In this document: positions 10,084 to 31,931 of the stretch, one piece after another
Layout of the letters: each line of letters begins with the position of its first letter
Numbering within the stretch: the first letter of the stretch is position 1
Origin: Flaccisagitta enflata
Lineage: Eukaryota > Chaetognatha > Sagittoidea > Aphragmophora
Direction of reading: 5' to 3'
Length of the DNA: 64,000 nt
Assembly (NCBI GenBank): GCA_965153355.1
Contig: OZ231126.1
Coordinates: forward strand, 42,222,001-42,286,000
Made by a program: the position numbers and the translations under genes
Notes under the pieces: generated by a model
What the model saw: only the letters and a program-made list of their open reading frames with translations
The model's database searches: none
What the model was told of the DNA's origin: nothing

Positions 10084-10303
10084 AAAAAACAACGACAAGA
10101 ACAACACCAACGACAACGATGTGGAACCCATCGCACAATGACTGCGCCTAATGTGGGGCCCCCACAGTGGGAGCAGAGAGCCTCTACTTTCATTGTAAAT
10201 AAAGCCAAACGTAATTCAACAAAAACCCGGGCATGATTCTAACAAGTGGATGATGCTTGAGTCTCCACTTGTTTCCGAAAACAACGTCAACAACAATAGG
10301 ATC

Positions 10304-10306
<3 letters not shown>

Positions 10307-10378
<72 letters not shown>

Positions 10379-10556
10379 AACAACAACAACAACAACAACA
10401 ACGACAAACGACGACGACGACGACAACAATGACAATGAAAACGGCAATGACAATGACAACGAAAATTACAACGACAACGACAACGGCAATGACAATGACA
10501 ATGACAATGACAACGGCAATGACAATGACAATGACAATGACAACGACAGCAACTAG
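10307..10556. repeat. (AAC)n and related ACAATG/ACAACG tract
   Basis: AAC trinucleotide array (about 10307-10402) passing into ACG and hexanucleotide ACAATG/ACAACG repeats up to the stem-loop element border at 10557. Open frames on both strands are low-complexity only. Confidence 0.85.
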
Positions 10557-10558
10557 TT

Positions 10559-11250
<692 letters not shown>

Positions 11251-11685
11251 TACACACTATAACAATGATATTTCAACCTCTTGGCCTTGGTAGTCTATTG
11301 TATCGGTTTGAATCGCAGTTCCATCAATCATTCAGCCATTTAAAAGTTAATGATCTCTCGTGCAAATTCATGTTTTTTTTTTTTTTTTTCTTGTTTTGTT
11401 TTTGCTAATTTACTCATTAATCTAGCTGTATAGTCTATACGGGACCATGTTAAGAAAATAGGTGTGTGTAACTCAATCATAAAACTTTGATAAAAGTAAG
11501 TCACCCGACAACTCATACATTCATTTTAAAAGGTATCGTTTATAAAGGTATCGTTAATAAATCCAACAACTAAAGAATCATGACACAATGGGAACAAGTG
11601 GGAAAAGCGGAGATCGGAGAAGAGAAACCATTATGGTTCCTAAACGAACACAAAATCAAAGCAAAATGTTTCAGGAACACCAAAA
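11251..11685 (-). other. 3' flank of the FMO gene
   Basis: Sequence beyond the FMO stop codon (minus strand); part is likely 3' UTR. No clear AATAAA on the minus strand was found; GGTATCGTT-ATAAA is duplicated at 11533-11561. Confidence 0.4.
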
Positions 11686-21792
<10,107 letters not shown>

Positions 21793-22493
21793 GGTCACGT
21801 TAGTTTTTTTTTTTTTTTCTTTTTTGACTTTTTTTTAGAGCGGGTTGGGATTTTTGTTTTACTCAGCTCTGTTGTGTTTTTGTTTCGCAAAATGGTTCAC
21901 AAATGGCTTTATGTTGGATAACTTGATTTTGGATTCGATTTGTTTCTTTTCACACGTGCTCGTTTTGATTTTTTTTCAAATTTTAACTTTGGCAGAGAAA
22001 GATTATTGATCAGATAAGTCCCTGACTTTGATTAATGCATTGGATAAAACGTGGATATTGGATAAAGTGAGAAAGCGAGGTCCATTACATATTACTGGTT
22101 TCAAAATCTTTTTGGCTCAGGGTTCTTCGATAGGATAGCAAGGTTGGTCAAAAAAACAGGTTTCCGTCACTAAGGCACGAGCAAGAAAACTACTTTTGTC
22201 AGCGATCAACAATTGACGATTTTAATAGAAAACTTTGGATGATTACCCAGAAAAAAGCACACGTGTAGCTCGTTACCGACAGACTTACAATTGGTTTGAC
22301 TTGGACGGACAAGAGTTTCAGAAAGTGACAAAAAATGAGGACGAAAAGAAAAAAAGGTTATCGAGCGATTTCTTAAGATAAGCATCGAATTGTTTTTCCG
22401 CAAATACCTCTCGCGGTCGAAATTTAAAATTTGATATAAATTGTATATCTTACGCGCATAAGTGTAAGAGATCTTGTAAGAAGAGAGATTGAA
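21793..22493. other. 5' flank of FMO
   Basis: Upstream region of the minus-strand FMO gene; the promoter must lie here or beyond but no core element can be named. Contains poly-T runs. No other gene seen. Confidence 0.4.
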
Positions 22494-22722
22494 AACAAGG
22501 CCAACACCTGAAAGTCGTGTGCGAGACATACATTTAGAATGACTTAGAATGACTTAGTATACTCTGAAATGACCTAAAATGACTTAGAATGACTTAGTAT
22601 GCTCTGAAATGACCTAAAATGACTTAATGTAATAGAAAAAATAAAATGTGACGGACCGACCGACAGACGGACGGACGGACGGACGGACAAACCGGGGTGT
22701 AGTGTCGCGTGCGCGCGACTAA
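22494..22722 (+). mobile_element. Helentron-like element (GTCGCGTGC family), short complete copy
   Basis: AACAAGGCCAACACCTGAAA, GTCGTGTGCGAGAC, a body of AATGACTTAGAATGACTTAG units, CGGACGGACGGACGG tract (22652-22687), GGGGTGTAGTG and palindrome GTCGCGTGCGCGCGAC ending CTAA. About 229 bp. Confidence 0.7.
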
Positions 22723-22726
22723 AAAA

Positions 22727-22732
22727 AGAGAG

Positions 22733-22785
<53 letters not shown>

Positions 22786-22837
22786 GACAGACAGACAGCC
22801 ATACATGATAGAATTACCCCCTCCGGACAATCACACG

Positions 22838-22918
<81 letters not shown>

Positions 22919-22930
22919 ACAAACACACAC
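22727..22930. repeat. (AG)n and (CA)n microsatellites
   Basis: AG array 22727-22780, then CAGA repeats, then CA array 22842-22928, packed between a Helentron-like element and a MITE. Confidence 0.95.
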
Positions 22931-22953
22931 GTAGGCATATAATACATCATATG

Positions 22954-23381
22954 TACCACTCGACTCAAAAAAAAGACGCACCTGTTTATAAATTGATAAA
23001 ACAGGTATAAAAATTAATTTGAACTTTTTTCAAAGAAAATATTTTTAAAGATTTTCAAAAAATCTTTCAATCTAGACCAATCCCAGCTCTGTATCTTGAA
23101 CGGTTTAGAAGCTAGAGCCTTGCAAAGAGAAGCACTAATTTGCTAAAATGCATTTTTTCTTAGGGATTGCAAAACTGAAATGGGCAACGTTTTCACTAAA
23201 ACGAATTCCATTTCTAAACAAAAAAGATAGCAATACCAAATCGGCGCCAAATGAAAGTACTTTCAAAGGGCTTTCAGATGACCTATGATTTTGATAGGTT
23301 TTTCTTTGATTCATAGGTAAAATTAGTCATCCAAAAGTGCGTCTTTTTTTTTTTTTTTTTTTTTTTTTGAGTCGTATGGTA
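22954..23381. mobile_element. MITE, ACCACGCGTATC family, complete copy
   Basis: TA then CCACTCGACTCAAAAAAAAG and ACGCAC on the left; GTGCGTC, a T run and GAGTCGTATGG then TA on the right. TA flanks suggest a Tc1/mariner-type target duplication. Inverted relative to the copy at 35134-35548. Confidence 0.8.
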
Positions 23382-23385
23382 TCAT

Positions 23386-23791
23386 ATCTTTTCTATCTAA
23401 ATGATGATGCTAAAGTGTAATTTCAAAAAACAAGGTCAACACCTATAAGTCGCGTGCTAGACTTACAGACTTTGAATAACTTAGAATGACTTAGAATGAC
23501 TTAGAATGATTTAGAGTGACTTAAAATACCAAAAAAAACTCTTAATGACTAATGACCCTAATGACCAAAAATGACTTGAAATGACTTAGAATGACTTAGA
23601 ATGACTTAAAATAACTTAGAATGACTCAGAATGACTTGGAATAACTATCAATGCCTTAAAACTTAAAATGACTAAAATTGACGTTATATTGTAAAAAAAT
23701 GAAATTATTGCCGGCGGACGACGACTGACCGGATGGACGGACCGACGACTTTTCTATCTAAATGATGATGCTAAAGTGTAATTTCAAAAAA
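23386..23791 (+). mobile_element. Helentron-like element lacking its 3' hairpin, flanked by a ~42 bp direct repeat
   Basis: Element from AACAAGGTCAACACC (23429) through AATGACTTAG repeats to GACCGGATGGACGGACC (about 23747). The 42 bp just before it (from TTTTCTATCTAAATGATGAT at 23387) is repeated directly after it at 23750-23791. The palindromic 3' terminus seen in siblings is absent. Confidence 0.6.
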
Positions 23792-24692
23792 AAAATGATG
23801 TTTTAAGGAAAAAGGTATTGTACAAGAAAACTGGCAATATAACGTTGCTTCTTCGGGCGACATAGATGTTAAAGTTTTACGTACTTTAGAAAAATTTCAA
23901 CCTTTTATGCTCTCGTAGATACTCACGACATTTTCGCTCTTAACCGTGACTCACCCTCCTCTTCTTGGAATTACGTCTAATTTCAAAGTTCCCCTCTCCG
24001 TTCTATTCTATTTTTAGATTCATCCTCGTATCATTAGAAGTTCCAGGATTCACCGGTTGGAATCTCACGTCGATGCCTGGCCTCTTTGGGCCACTTTTCG
24101 GTCCATCGGCCCGAGACAAAGTCACTTCGTAAGGTTGTCCGCTGCTGCCATGCCCACCGAACCACCCGTTCGCGACAAAGGTTGCCGTGTTTCTGGTGGG
24201 CTTTCTGGCCTTGTTTAATTACAGTGGAACAAGGTCGTCCCACGAAATTTTGGATAACGCGAAATCGGCCGAAATAATGATTTCTGAGCGTTACAGTCCA
24301 GCATTGCCCAATGCCTATCCGCATGGCCGCATTACTGCCCCTGCTCTCCGAATCACTGTCCCCGGGCACGCGACTTCTTATTGGTCCGGTATCCAGCCTT
24401 GTTTTTTTCTTTTTCTTTCATCTATTTATTCATTTTTTTTTTTTGCTCTAGTATACCACTAGTATGTCTACATTTGTAAACTGCGTGTGGGACTCAGCGT
24501 GGGGGATATTGGCTGGAGAACGTGATTCTGGCTTTGCGTGGTTCCCTCACATTTTCCACAAATCAACTACGCTCTTATCTTAAGAATATGTCTTGTCGCA
24601 TGTGTCATGTGACCCATATATCACATGTAGGTGTTCGTTCGGTGTAAGATAAAATGATTTTGAATCCTGATTGTAAATATCAAATATATATG

Positions 24693-24698
<6 letters not shown>
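23792..24698. other. Intergenic DNA with a diverged Helentron-like end
   Basis: A possible element end at 24100-24180 (the reverse strand reads TTTGTCGCGAACGGGTGG, near GGGCATGG, as in other element ends). AACAAGGTCGTCCCACG with GCGTTACAG (24230-24300) resembles the CAGT-GAAC MITE ends seen at 47978. No gene. Confidence 0.35.

Positions 24699-24780
<82 letters not shown>
24699..24780. repeat. (AG)n microsatellite
   Basis: Perfect AG array of about 82 bp. Confidence 0.95.
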
Positions 24781-24783
<3 letters not shown>

Positions 24784-25345
24784 CCTTGTAAAATTGTTCT
24801 CAAAAACAAGGAACATCGAACTTCACTTTATTTTCAAATAAATGGAATCGCGTCATCGTAATAATTTTAGAATTTAGTGAGAATGGGAAAACCTGAGCAA
24901 CAGAGTTTCGCTGTTCGTGAAAAGTCGAAAGGATATAGAATGTTCCACCTATATCCTGATCTTAGGTCGGAGATAGAGAGCAAGGTTTCGTGAAATTAGG
25001 TAATTTGAGGCACTCAACATCTCGTCCTCAGCAGAGTCATGAGTTAAGTCTTATCAGACATTGATTAGTAAAGCGATTTATTTTACCCGCTTTGCTCAAC
25101 TAAATCTATGCGTAAATGTATCCATTATTCGGTTTTTCTCTCATCTTTAGACTTTCCTATTTGATCGGAGCTGGTTGGGGCATGATCATTTATTCATTGA
25201 ATATAACAACTGACTTGTATAAGCACCACCCAATGACATTTTTCTATTTTCATTGATTTGTTTTCTGTGTTTCTCACTTTCTCTGCTGTCTTTCCCTCAA
25301 ATAAGATTATGCATCTTGGCCTCTGCTGCTAATTTAGCGATCTTG
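24781..25345. other. Intergenic DNA, nothing recognised
   Basis: AT-rich, no ORF above about 50 codons with coding character, no paired repeats. Confidence 0.5.
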
Positions 25346-25523
25346 TACAGTACAACGGGAGCAAAGACGACCTAGACTGGAGGATAGATTTTAGGTATCT
25401 TAATTTCATTTGATTTATAAAAAAATTGAGATCTATGCTAATTAAAGGTTGTTTTATTGCTTGAATATATTTGCTTCTCTCACTCTTCAACTTGTGACTT
25501 GACTTTATCAGGACGTCCTTTTT

Positions 25524-26783
25524 TGGGCAGCGGCCCCAGAGGGGCCAATGACCTATGATTCCACATAAGGCAATTTTCTCCGGTTTCCATACGTTCCCCC
25601 CAAGACTCAAAACAAACCTCCCAGACTGCAAATAAAGCCCTTTTGAACCCAAATCACGCCTCTCAGACACTAAATCAGGCCTTTCAGACCCTAAAAAAGA
25701 CCTTTCTGACCCCAAATCAAGCCTCTCAGACCCAAACTAGTCATCCAAGGATCGCACATGGTCAGCGGTACCCGATGCCCTGCTGGGGGTGATTCAGTGA
25801 AGTAGTGGAGTGAGAGCAGGGCAGCGGCCCCAAAGGGCCGATGTCCTGTAGAACACAGGGGGAAATTTCCAGACGTCCTGAGGGGGCATATCTCAGGCCT
25901 TAGATAACTGATTAAGGCCAATGAAGGCATATTTGAAGGCTGGAGGGCAGAATTAAGGCTTAGAGAGCAGATTTGAGGTTTGTAGGGCAAATTTGAGCCA
26001 CAGGGGGCTTATTTGATGCTTGGAGGGCTAATTGAAGGTCTGGAGGGTAGATCTGAGGTCTGGAGGTTAAATTTGAGGCGGGGGGGCTGGTTTGAAGCCT
26101 GGAAGGCTGATTTGAGGTCTCGAAGGCTAAATTGAGGGCTGGGAGGGCAAATATGAGGTCTTGATGGCCAACGGGGGGGGGGGACAGATGGACGGACGGA
26201 AGGACGGAAGGACGGACGCCTGGAAATTCCCCCCTGTGTTCTACAGGACATCGGCCCTTTGGGGCCGCTGCCCAAAAAAGGCCTTCCAGACCCTAAATCA
26301 AGCCTCTTAGATCCCAAATCAGGCCTCTCAGACCCCAAATTAAGCATTTCAGACCCCAAATTAGGCATTTCAGACCCCTAATCAAGCATCTCAGACCATA
26401 TATCAGACCCTTTCTGACCCTAAATCAGACCGCTGAGACCCCAAATCAGGCCTTTCAGAACCAAATCAGGCCTCTCAAATCTATATCAGGCCTGTTGGAC
26501 CCCAAACCAGGCCCTTACAAACCCCAAATTAGACCCCTAAGCGCCCAAATCAGTCCCTTTCAGACCCCAAATCATGCCTCTCAGACTCTTAATCAGACCT
26601 TTCAGACCCAAAATCAGGCCTCTCAGCCCCTCCAACGTAGTTTTTCAAACCAGGGAAAATTGTTTTATGTGGAATCATAGGTCATTGGACCCTCCAGGGC
26701 CGCTGCCCCTCTCATAATCTCATTCCCACATATACTAACTTAGGGGCATTGGGTACCGCTAACCACGTAATGCTTTTGCGACT
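25524..26783. mobile_element. GCAGCGG foldback element (outer copy)
   Basis: Left arm GGGCAGCGGCCCCAGAGGGG followed by CCAATGACCTATGATTCCAC. The right arm is its inverse at 26655-26706 and continues into GGGTACCGCTAACCACG and CGCTTTTGCGAC-type end sequence (AATGCTTTTGCGAC, 26770-26783). The interior is a ~21 bp minisatellite of the form CAGACCCCAAATCAGGCCTC, and it is interrupted by a second member (25740-26273). Confidence 0.65.
25740..26273. mobile_element. GCAGCGG foldback element (inner, nested copy)
   Basis: Starts TCATCCAAGGATCGCACATG and GTCAGCGGTACCCGATGCCC, arm GGGCAGCGGCCCCAAAGGGC then CGATGTCCTGTAGAACACAG (25819-25862). The inverse arm is at 26226-26273. Between lies a ~21 bp minisatellite (TTGAGGTCTGGAGGGCAAAT type) and an ACGGACGG run. 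The same left end occurs at 30411. Confidence 0.7.
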
Positions 26784-27196
26784 AAACAATGTTCTAACCT
26801 AGCTCATCATATTGGGCAGAAAATTTTACATAATTTAGAGAAAAAAATCAGCTTAATCAGACTATTTTCACAGGTTTTATACCTGATTTAAGTTTTGCCC
26901 AGATATCAATTTACATAATTATTCTGTTTGAAAAATAGCTGTAAAACCTGTAAAAATAGTCCAATTGGGCTGGGTTTTTTTTAAAATTATATAAAAATTT
27001 TAGTCCAATCTGGCTAGGTTAAAGCGTTGAAAAATGATGTCAAGTCACAAATTGAAGAATGAGTGAAGCTTATATATTCAAGCAATAAAACAACTTTTAA
27101 TTAGCGTAGATCTTAATTTTTTAATGCATCAAATAAAATTAAGATACCTAAAATCTATCCTCCAGTCTAGGTCGTCTTTGCTCCCATCGTACTGTA

Positions 27197-27480
27197 GCTA
27201 TTTCTAGCAAACTTGAAAGCCTCCTAGCTACAGAATTTTGGGATCTAGCTACTAGTTAATTATCTAGCGATTTTTTGTGAAGGACCTAGCTAAACTAGCT
27301 TAATCTAGCTAATTCCAGCGAATTTTAAGAATTCATCTTACTAATCTAGCTATATCTAGCTAATTCTGGCGAAGTTTGAAATATTTTCTAGCTAATCTAG
27401 CTATTTTTAGCTAATTGATTAGCATTATGCTATTCTAGCTATTTTTTTACTATTTTCTTCCTGATTTTTTTTTAACTAGA
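27197..27480. repeat. CTAGCTA-rich minisatellite
   Basis: Many diverged units of TCTAGCTAATTCTAGCGAAT type. The same motif set is seen around 12295-12365, 13845-13985 and 28575-28640, so it marks a dispersed repeat. Confidence 0.6.
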
Positions 27481-27937
27481 TTATATGTTCTCAATTATAC
27501 AGTCAGATCTGGCATATATTTCGACGATTTTTTGTCCTGTTATTAAGCTTTTACAAGATTGTTCCAACACTAAAGATACATAAACTATAGACTACAAACT
27601 TTTTGTTCTAAAGATGCATAAACTAATGCACGTAAGAGTTAGTTTATTTGTTTTTAAACTAGTTAGTTTTTTTTTTTTTTCTGCTCCAGCTTTAAAAAGC
27701 TCTTATCATCAATGTTTCTCCACACTCTTATACCCCCCAACCCTTATGGCTTTTGTTTTCTATTTTGTTTGTTCCTGTTTTGTTTTGCAATGGATAGAAA
27801 AGAAAGTCTGAACCTTCCCTATGCATACATATTGTCTTATCTTTGGTTTAATCAACAATTCTTATACTATTTTCATGTTCATTAGCATGTACCGAAATGA
27901 CAATAAACAATAAAATCAGAATTCTACAAGTAGTTCT
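27481..27937. other. Intergenic DNA, nothing recognised
   Basis: AT-rich with short frames only. Confidence 0.5.
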
Positions 27938-28474
27938 TGTTGTGAGGCTGTCTTGGGCTTCTAATGACATCAATTTCAGTTTGAAAATTTTGCATCTTGC
28001 TGGCCGCGCCTTACCTTGAAATTTCCTTTAGCCTATAGGAAACCAAAAAATACAAGTTACTAAAATCCCATTTTTGACTGCATATTTGAAATCTGCATGA
28101 AAAACTGATAATTGAAAGTGCTCTCCTTTTTTCAAAATTCCTTCGGTATCATAGTCAAAATTCATCTTGAAGATACGACAAAAAGGTAAGTTCGGCAATT
28201 TTACAAAGAAATAAAAGAGAAAGGTAAGTTTTGCAAACTTCGACGCTTATTTTGAGCACCTTCTAGTTGGAATATTGAAAAAAGGAAAGCACTTTCAATT
28301 AACAGTTTTTTCTGCAGATTTCAAATCTGCCGTCAAAACAGATATTTAAGCACTTTGAAATTTTTGGTTCCCCATAGAGGTAGGTTTTACCAAAGGTGAG
28401 ACGCGGAAAGCTTAAAGTAGGATTTGAGTAGCAAAACTGATCTTAACAGGAGCTCAAGACAACCCCACAGCATA
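27938..28474. mobile_element. Foldback element with ~200 bp arms
   Basis: Left arm from TTGTGAGGCTGTCTTGGGCT pairs with the right arm ending AGACAACCCCACAG. Landmarks ATTGAAAGTGCTCTCC with GGAAAGCACTTTCAAT, and GAAATCTGCATGAAAAAC with its inverse. No coding capacity. Confidence 0.7.
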
Positions 28475-28867
28475 AAGTGCATGTGGAATGCCAAATTTAT
28501 CACTTTTTGTCATTTAGGTACAAGCTAATGTTCATACATATGTTATCACATCAAGTTAATTTTTTAACTACTTGATGAAATATTTTAGCTAACTCTAGCG
28601 AGTTTTAGGGCCTAAATAGCGAATTTTTGTCAGCCAGAGTTAGCACCAGAGATCTTGGCCGTCATTGCATTCCCCTATGTATAGGATTTTGTTCTTCTGA
28701 TGTCTTGCCCCCATTCACTATACCGGGTTTCGTATCTCTACTGTTTTTCGTCCATTCAGGGTACCTTTGTGTCTGCTGACTATCTCACTTACTATTTTCA
28801 CAGAACATAGTTGGTATAACATCAGCAATTCAAATGTTTTGGGGGAGCGACTGCACTGGTTTGTCTT

Positions 28868-29074
28868 TTTAACTCGCTTTAACTCGCTTTGTCCATCCGT
28901 CGGCCCTCCTGTCATCTGGTCTATCCGTCGGTCTGACCGTTCGTCTACAATGAGCAACTCGATAAGCGTGAAAGCGTGTATTGGAAATGCTGCGGTTGTG
29001 ATTGTGTGAAGAGTAAGGGTCGTACGCCCCTGCCCACCCGTCCGCGACGAAATCGTAAGCCTGGGTTACTTGAT
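28868..29074 (-). mobile_element. Short Helentron-like element
   Basis: ACTCGCTTTGTCCATCCGTC and further GTC-type repeats on the left; at the right GCCCCTGCCCACCCGTCCGC, GACGAAATCGTAAGC and CTGGGTTACTTGA. The right end is shared with 38561-38613 and 7501-7546. Confidence 0.5.
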
Positions 29075-29408
29075 TCTCATCTATTTCTACAGAGATCTCA
29101 CCCTCTACTCGTTTCACGAAGTCTTATTCTCATCATCACTCAACACGAATAAAGTTGTGCTGGATGTAGACTGCTCGATGACGACTGCTTGGGGACAAGG
29201 GCTGGGGACATGAAAATATTGAGGGGAGGGGGGTGGAGGGGATGGGATGGGAGCGGCTACAACTGGGATAGGTCTCTTGGGTTCTTCCTCTATTGATACA
29301 ATGTTTAACAATGATTGGGAGGGGTTAAACAAAATGAGAGAAGGAATATAAAACAACCGCCAATAGATGGTCACACGTGTAGGGATGGACAGGGGCAGTG
29401 AACTGCGA

Positions 29409-29699
29409 AACAAGCCCGACCGGGCAACGATGCGTCCGGGCTGTGTCTCATCGTTTATTGATCATGTGACATATGTATGGAGAGACAGATGGATGAACAG
29501 ACGTGTGAAAAGACTCTCAAAACATCTTGGTCGATCATTTGTTTCAGTGTAGGATCACACTGTGGCCAAAAACAGTCGAAAAACGCGGTTTTTGCACAGG
29601 CGTTACGGACGGACCGACGGACGGACCGACGGACGGACCGACGGACGGACCGACGGACAGACCCTCTTATAGAGATGCGTTCCTGACGGACGCATCTAA
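29409..29699 (+). mobile_element. Helentron-like element (GATGCGTCC family), complete copy
   Basis: AACAAGCCCGACCGGGCAAC then GATGCGTCCGGGCTGTG; TGGCCAAAAACAG with CGCGGTTTTTGC; a GGACGGACCGAC tract (29608-29659); CCTCTTATAGAGATGCGTTC and terminal GACGGACGCATCTAA. Plus-strand twin of 16277-16565. Confidence 0.65.
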
Positions 29700-29978
29700 A
29701 AAGTGCGACCGACTAGTGGACCATAGGACCGACGGACTGACCAACCAAATTGTTACCTGTGGCTTTACACACAATGAACAAATACAGGGCAAAAAAAAAA
29801 AAAACCAGGGATATGGGCAAAATGTGTGATTTTACACTTTTCAACTTGTGCTTACGGACTGACGGACAGACAAATGGACGGACTTTAAGAGTCGAGAGTC
29901 CGACACAAAAATTAAGGGAAGCAAATTGATTAATGAGATCAAGAACAGGGAAGGATCGGATCGAAGAGAGGAAAGGAA

Positions 29979-30410
29979 ACTACACTCATATCATTTTCTA
30001 AGAACATGTTATTTTTTTTTTGAGGCTCAGTGTTCTTATTTCTACAGTAATTTGAGGGTCAAATTATTCTTAGCATGTTCTTATTTTTCAAATTGCCAGC
30101 TTATACAGGAATGTTCTTTTATCAGGTAACCCAACTGTGATTGTCAATTAAATAGATACAAGAACCCAAACATTAATTATGAACAAATCAATTTTTAAAT
30201 AAGTGTGATTAAAGTCAATTGTTATGATTAATTGGTATCACTTCCACAACGCCTTTATTACTGCAGTTTTTTAAGAAAATAAAGTATGAAATTTTATAGA
30301 TTCCCTATTTCTAAGGCTGGCGATATTTTTATGATTGTTCTTATTTTTTTCCTCATCTGAGCCTCAATGTTCTTATAAACAAGGTTCTTAGTCAAAGAAA
30401 TGAGTGTAGT
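29979..30410. mobile_element. MITE with ACTACACTCAT ends
   Basis: Left ACTACACTCATATCATTTTC with TAAGAACATG and GAGGCTCAGTGTTCTTA inside; the right end is the inverse, finishing AATGAGTGTAGT. Internal GAGGCTCA motifs are shared with 31932-32445. Confidence 0.7.
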
Positions 30411-31376
30411 CATCCAAGGATCGCACAAGGTCAGCGGTACCCGATGCCCTGCTTGGAATTATCAGCAGAAGTAGTGGTGTGAGAGCAAGGCAGCGGCACA
30501 AAGTCCTGTGGCCATGTGGGACCCAAGGGTGAATTTCCAGACTTCCTGAATATTTGGGGGCTTATTTGATCGGAGGGCAAATATGAGGCATCCAGGGGCA
30601 GACTTGTGCTAATATGAGGTCAGTGTAGCGGCAGATTCGAAGCCTGAGAGGATAATTTGGTACACTTGTACAAGCATCTGTCGATCTTTTGTTTTTACGA
30701 CTTTTTAAGCTTTTTTTAAAATTAGGGTTAGGGGTGGGTTTAGGGTTAGGGTTGGGGATAGTTTTAGGCTTAGGGTTAGGGACAAGGTTTGCTTAAGGGC
30801 TAAGGGTTGGCTGGGTTTTATGTATTACGACCCGAAGCTATTCGAATTTAATTCGCTCTGGCGGAGGATTCTGAAAGAAAAACAAAATCGTGCAGAGACT
30901 CAATCAGCAGCTCCGATAATTTGAAGGCCAGTCTGAGGCCAGAAAAATTAGATTTTAAGCTTGAGAGGGCAAACTTGAAACCAGAGAGTGCTAAATACAA
31001 GTCTGAGAGGGCTGATATTGGATTTAAGATTGCTCATTTTGGAGCTGCTGATTGAGTCTCTGAACGATTTTGTTTTTCTTTCAGAATCCTCCGCCAGAGC
31101 GAATTTAATTCAAATAGCTTCGGGTCATAACACATAAAACCCAGTCAACCCTTAGCCCTAAAGCTAACCTTGTCCCTAACCTTAACCCTAAAATTATCCC
31201 CAACCCTAACCCTAACCCTAAACCCACCCCTAACCCTAATTTAAAAAACCGCTTAAAAAGTCTTAAAAACAAAAGATCGACAGATGGTTGTTCAAGTGTA
31301 CCCTGATGTTTGCCTATAATAGATAGATTTAGGGTCTGAAAGGGCTAGTTTAAGAACCAAGGAAACCTCGGGGGGG
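30411..31376. mobile_element. GCAGCGG element, degraded, interrupted by a telomere-like foldback
   Basis: Left end TCATCCAAGGATCGCACAAG and GTCAGCGGTACCCGATGCCC, then AAGGCAGCGGCACAAAGTCC. Minisatellite pieces of GAGGGCAAATATGAGGC type follow, resuming after 31303 (GGTCTGAAAGGGCTAG). The right arm is not found. Confidence 0.5.
30659..31303. mobile_element. Foldback element with TTAGGG-like tracts in both arms
   Basis: Arms of about 255 bp, roughly 90% alike by eye: GGTACACTTGTACAAGCATC at the left, inverse ending CAAGTGTACC at the right. Each arm holds a 110 bp run of TTAGGG/TTGGGG/GGGTTTAGGG repeats (30722-30785, inverse 31186-31242) and CTCTGGCGGAGGATTCTGAA. Spacer of ~130 bp is minisatellite. 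Confidence 0.75.
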
Positions 31377-31931
31377 GGGGGGAACAAATGGACGGACAAA
31401 GGCTCATTATGAGGAAGAAGAAAGTGGGGTAAAAAGAAAGTGGGAGAGAGAGTAAGAAAGTGGGAAAGAAAGAAATGGGTAAGAAAGTAAAGAAAATTGG
31501 AAAGAAGATGGGAGAGAGAGAAGGAGAGAGAAAGAGAAAGAGAAAGAGAGGTGCAATATTCTCAGCTATTTCCTGGACTGGACAGTTCTTTACTCGCAAT
31601 CTCGCATTACATTAATATCTTTACACTGATCCTGGCTCTGCACTTTTTCAGAATTCAGCCTCAGCAGCCTGTGTTCGAGTTTTCCAATAAGAATTTCTTC
31701 CTCGCTCGGCCGTCCCTGCCGGCCATCCGCCCAGCCGGCCGATAGGCCAGGATATCCACAGTCGAATGAGAGAAGAATCAGAACGTCATCGGGATTTCAG
31801 ATTTTAAAATTTGATACATTTTTTTTTATAAAAACTAAGTTTAAAAGAACATTAAGCTTGAAATCGTTAAAAATTTAAGATCATTCTAAGAACATTGGAA
31901 GGCTTTATTTCTTCAAAAATTTAAGAAAATA
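31377..31931. other. Purine-rich tract and non-coding DNA
   Basis: 31395-31552 is rich in GAAAG/GAGAG repeats. The remainder has no gene that I can support; CGGCCGTCCCTGCCGGCCAT at 31706 is a small GC island. Confidence 0.45.

Larger units (their letters stand above)
25346..27196. mobile_element. 1.85 kb inverted-repeat element hosting two nested GCAGCGG elements
   Basis: Left arm starts TACAGTACAACGGGAGCAAA-GACGACCTAGACTGGAGG and runs to about 25503; the right arm (27035-27196) is its inverse, ending CATCGTACTGTA. Arm landmarks TTTTAGGTATCTTAA and AAGCAATAAAACAAC pair. The interior is largely a GCAGCGG element (25524-26783). No ORF. Confidence 0.7.

Noticed and set aside
11305-11335. tRNA-like B box GGTTTGAATCGC
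   Set aside because: No matching A box or acceptor stem could be folded around it.
21798-21798. FMO start at GTG 21798
   Set aside because: A proper ATG follows two codons later (21792) and gives the expected short leader before GAGVSG.
24034-24369. 111-codon minus-strand frame, with an alternative frame reading FVANGWFGGHG
   Set aside because: The motif corresponds to the GTCGCG-ACGGGTGG end of Helentron-like repeats seen elsewhere (7526, 29050, 38570), not a conserved protein.
30722-31242. Interstitial telomere or telomere fusion
   Set aside because: The TTAGGG-like tracts are imperfect, in inverted orientation, and embedded in paired foldback arms with other sequence.
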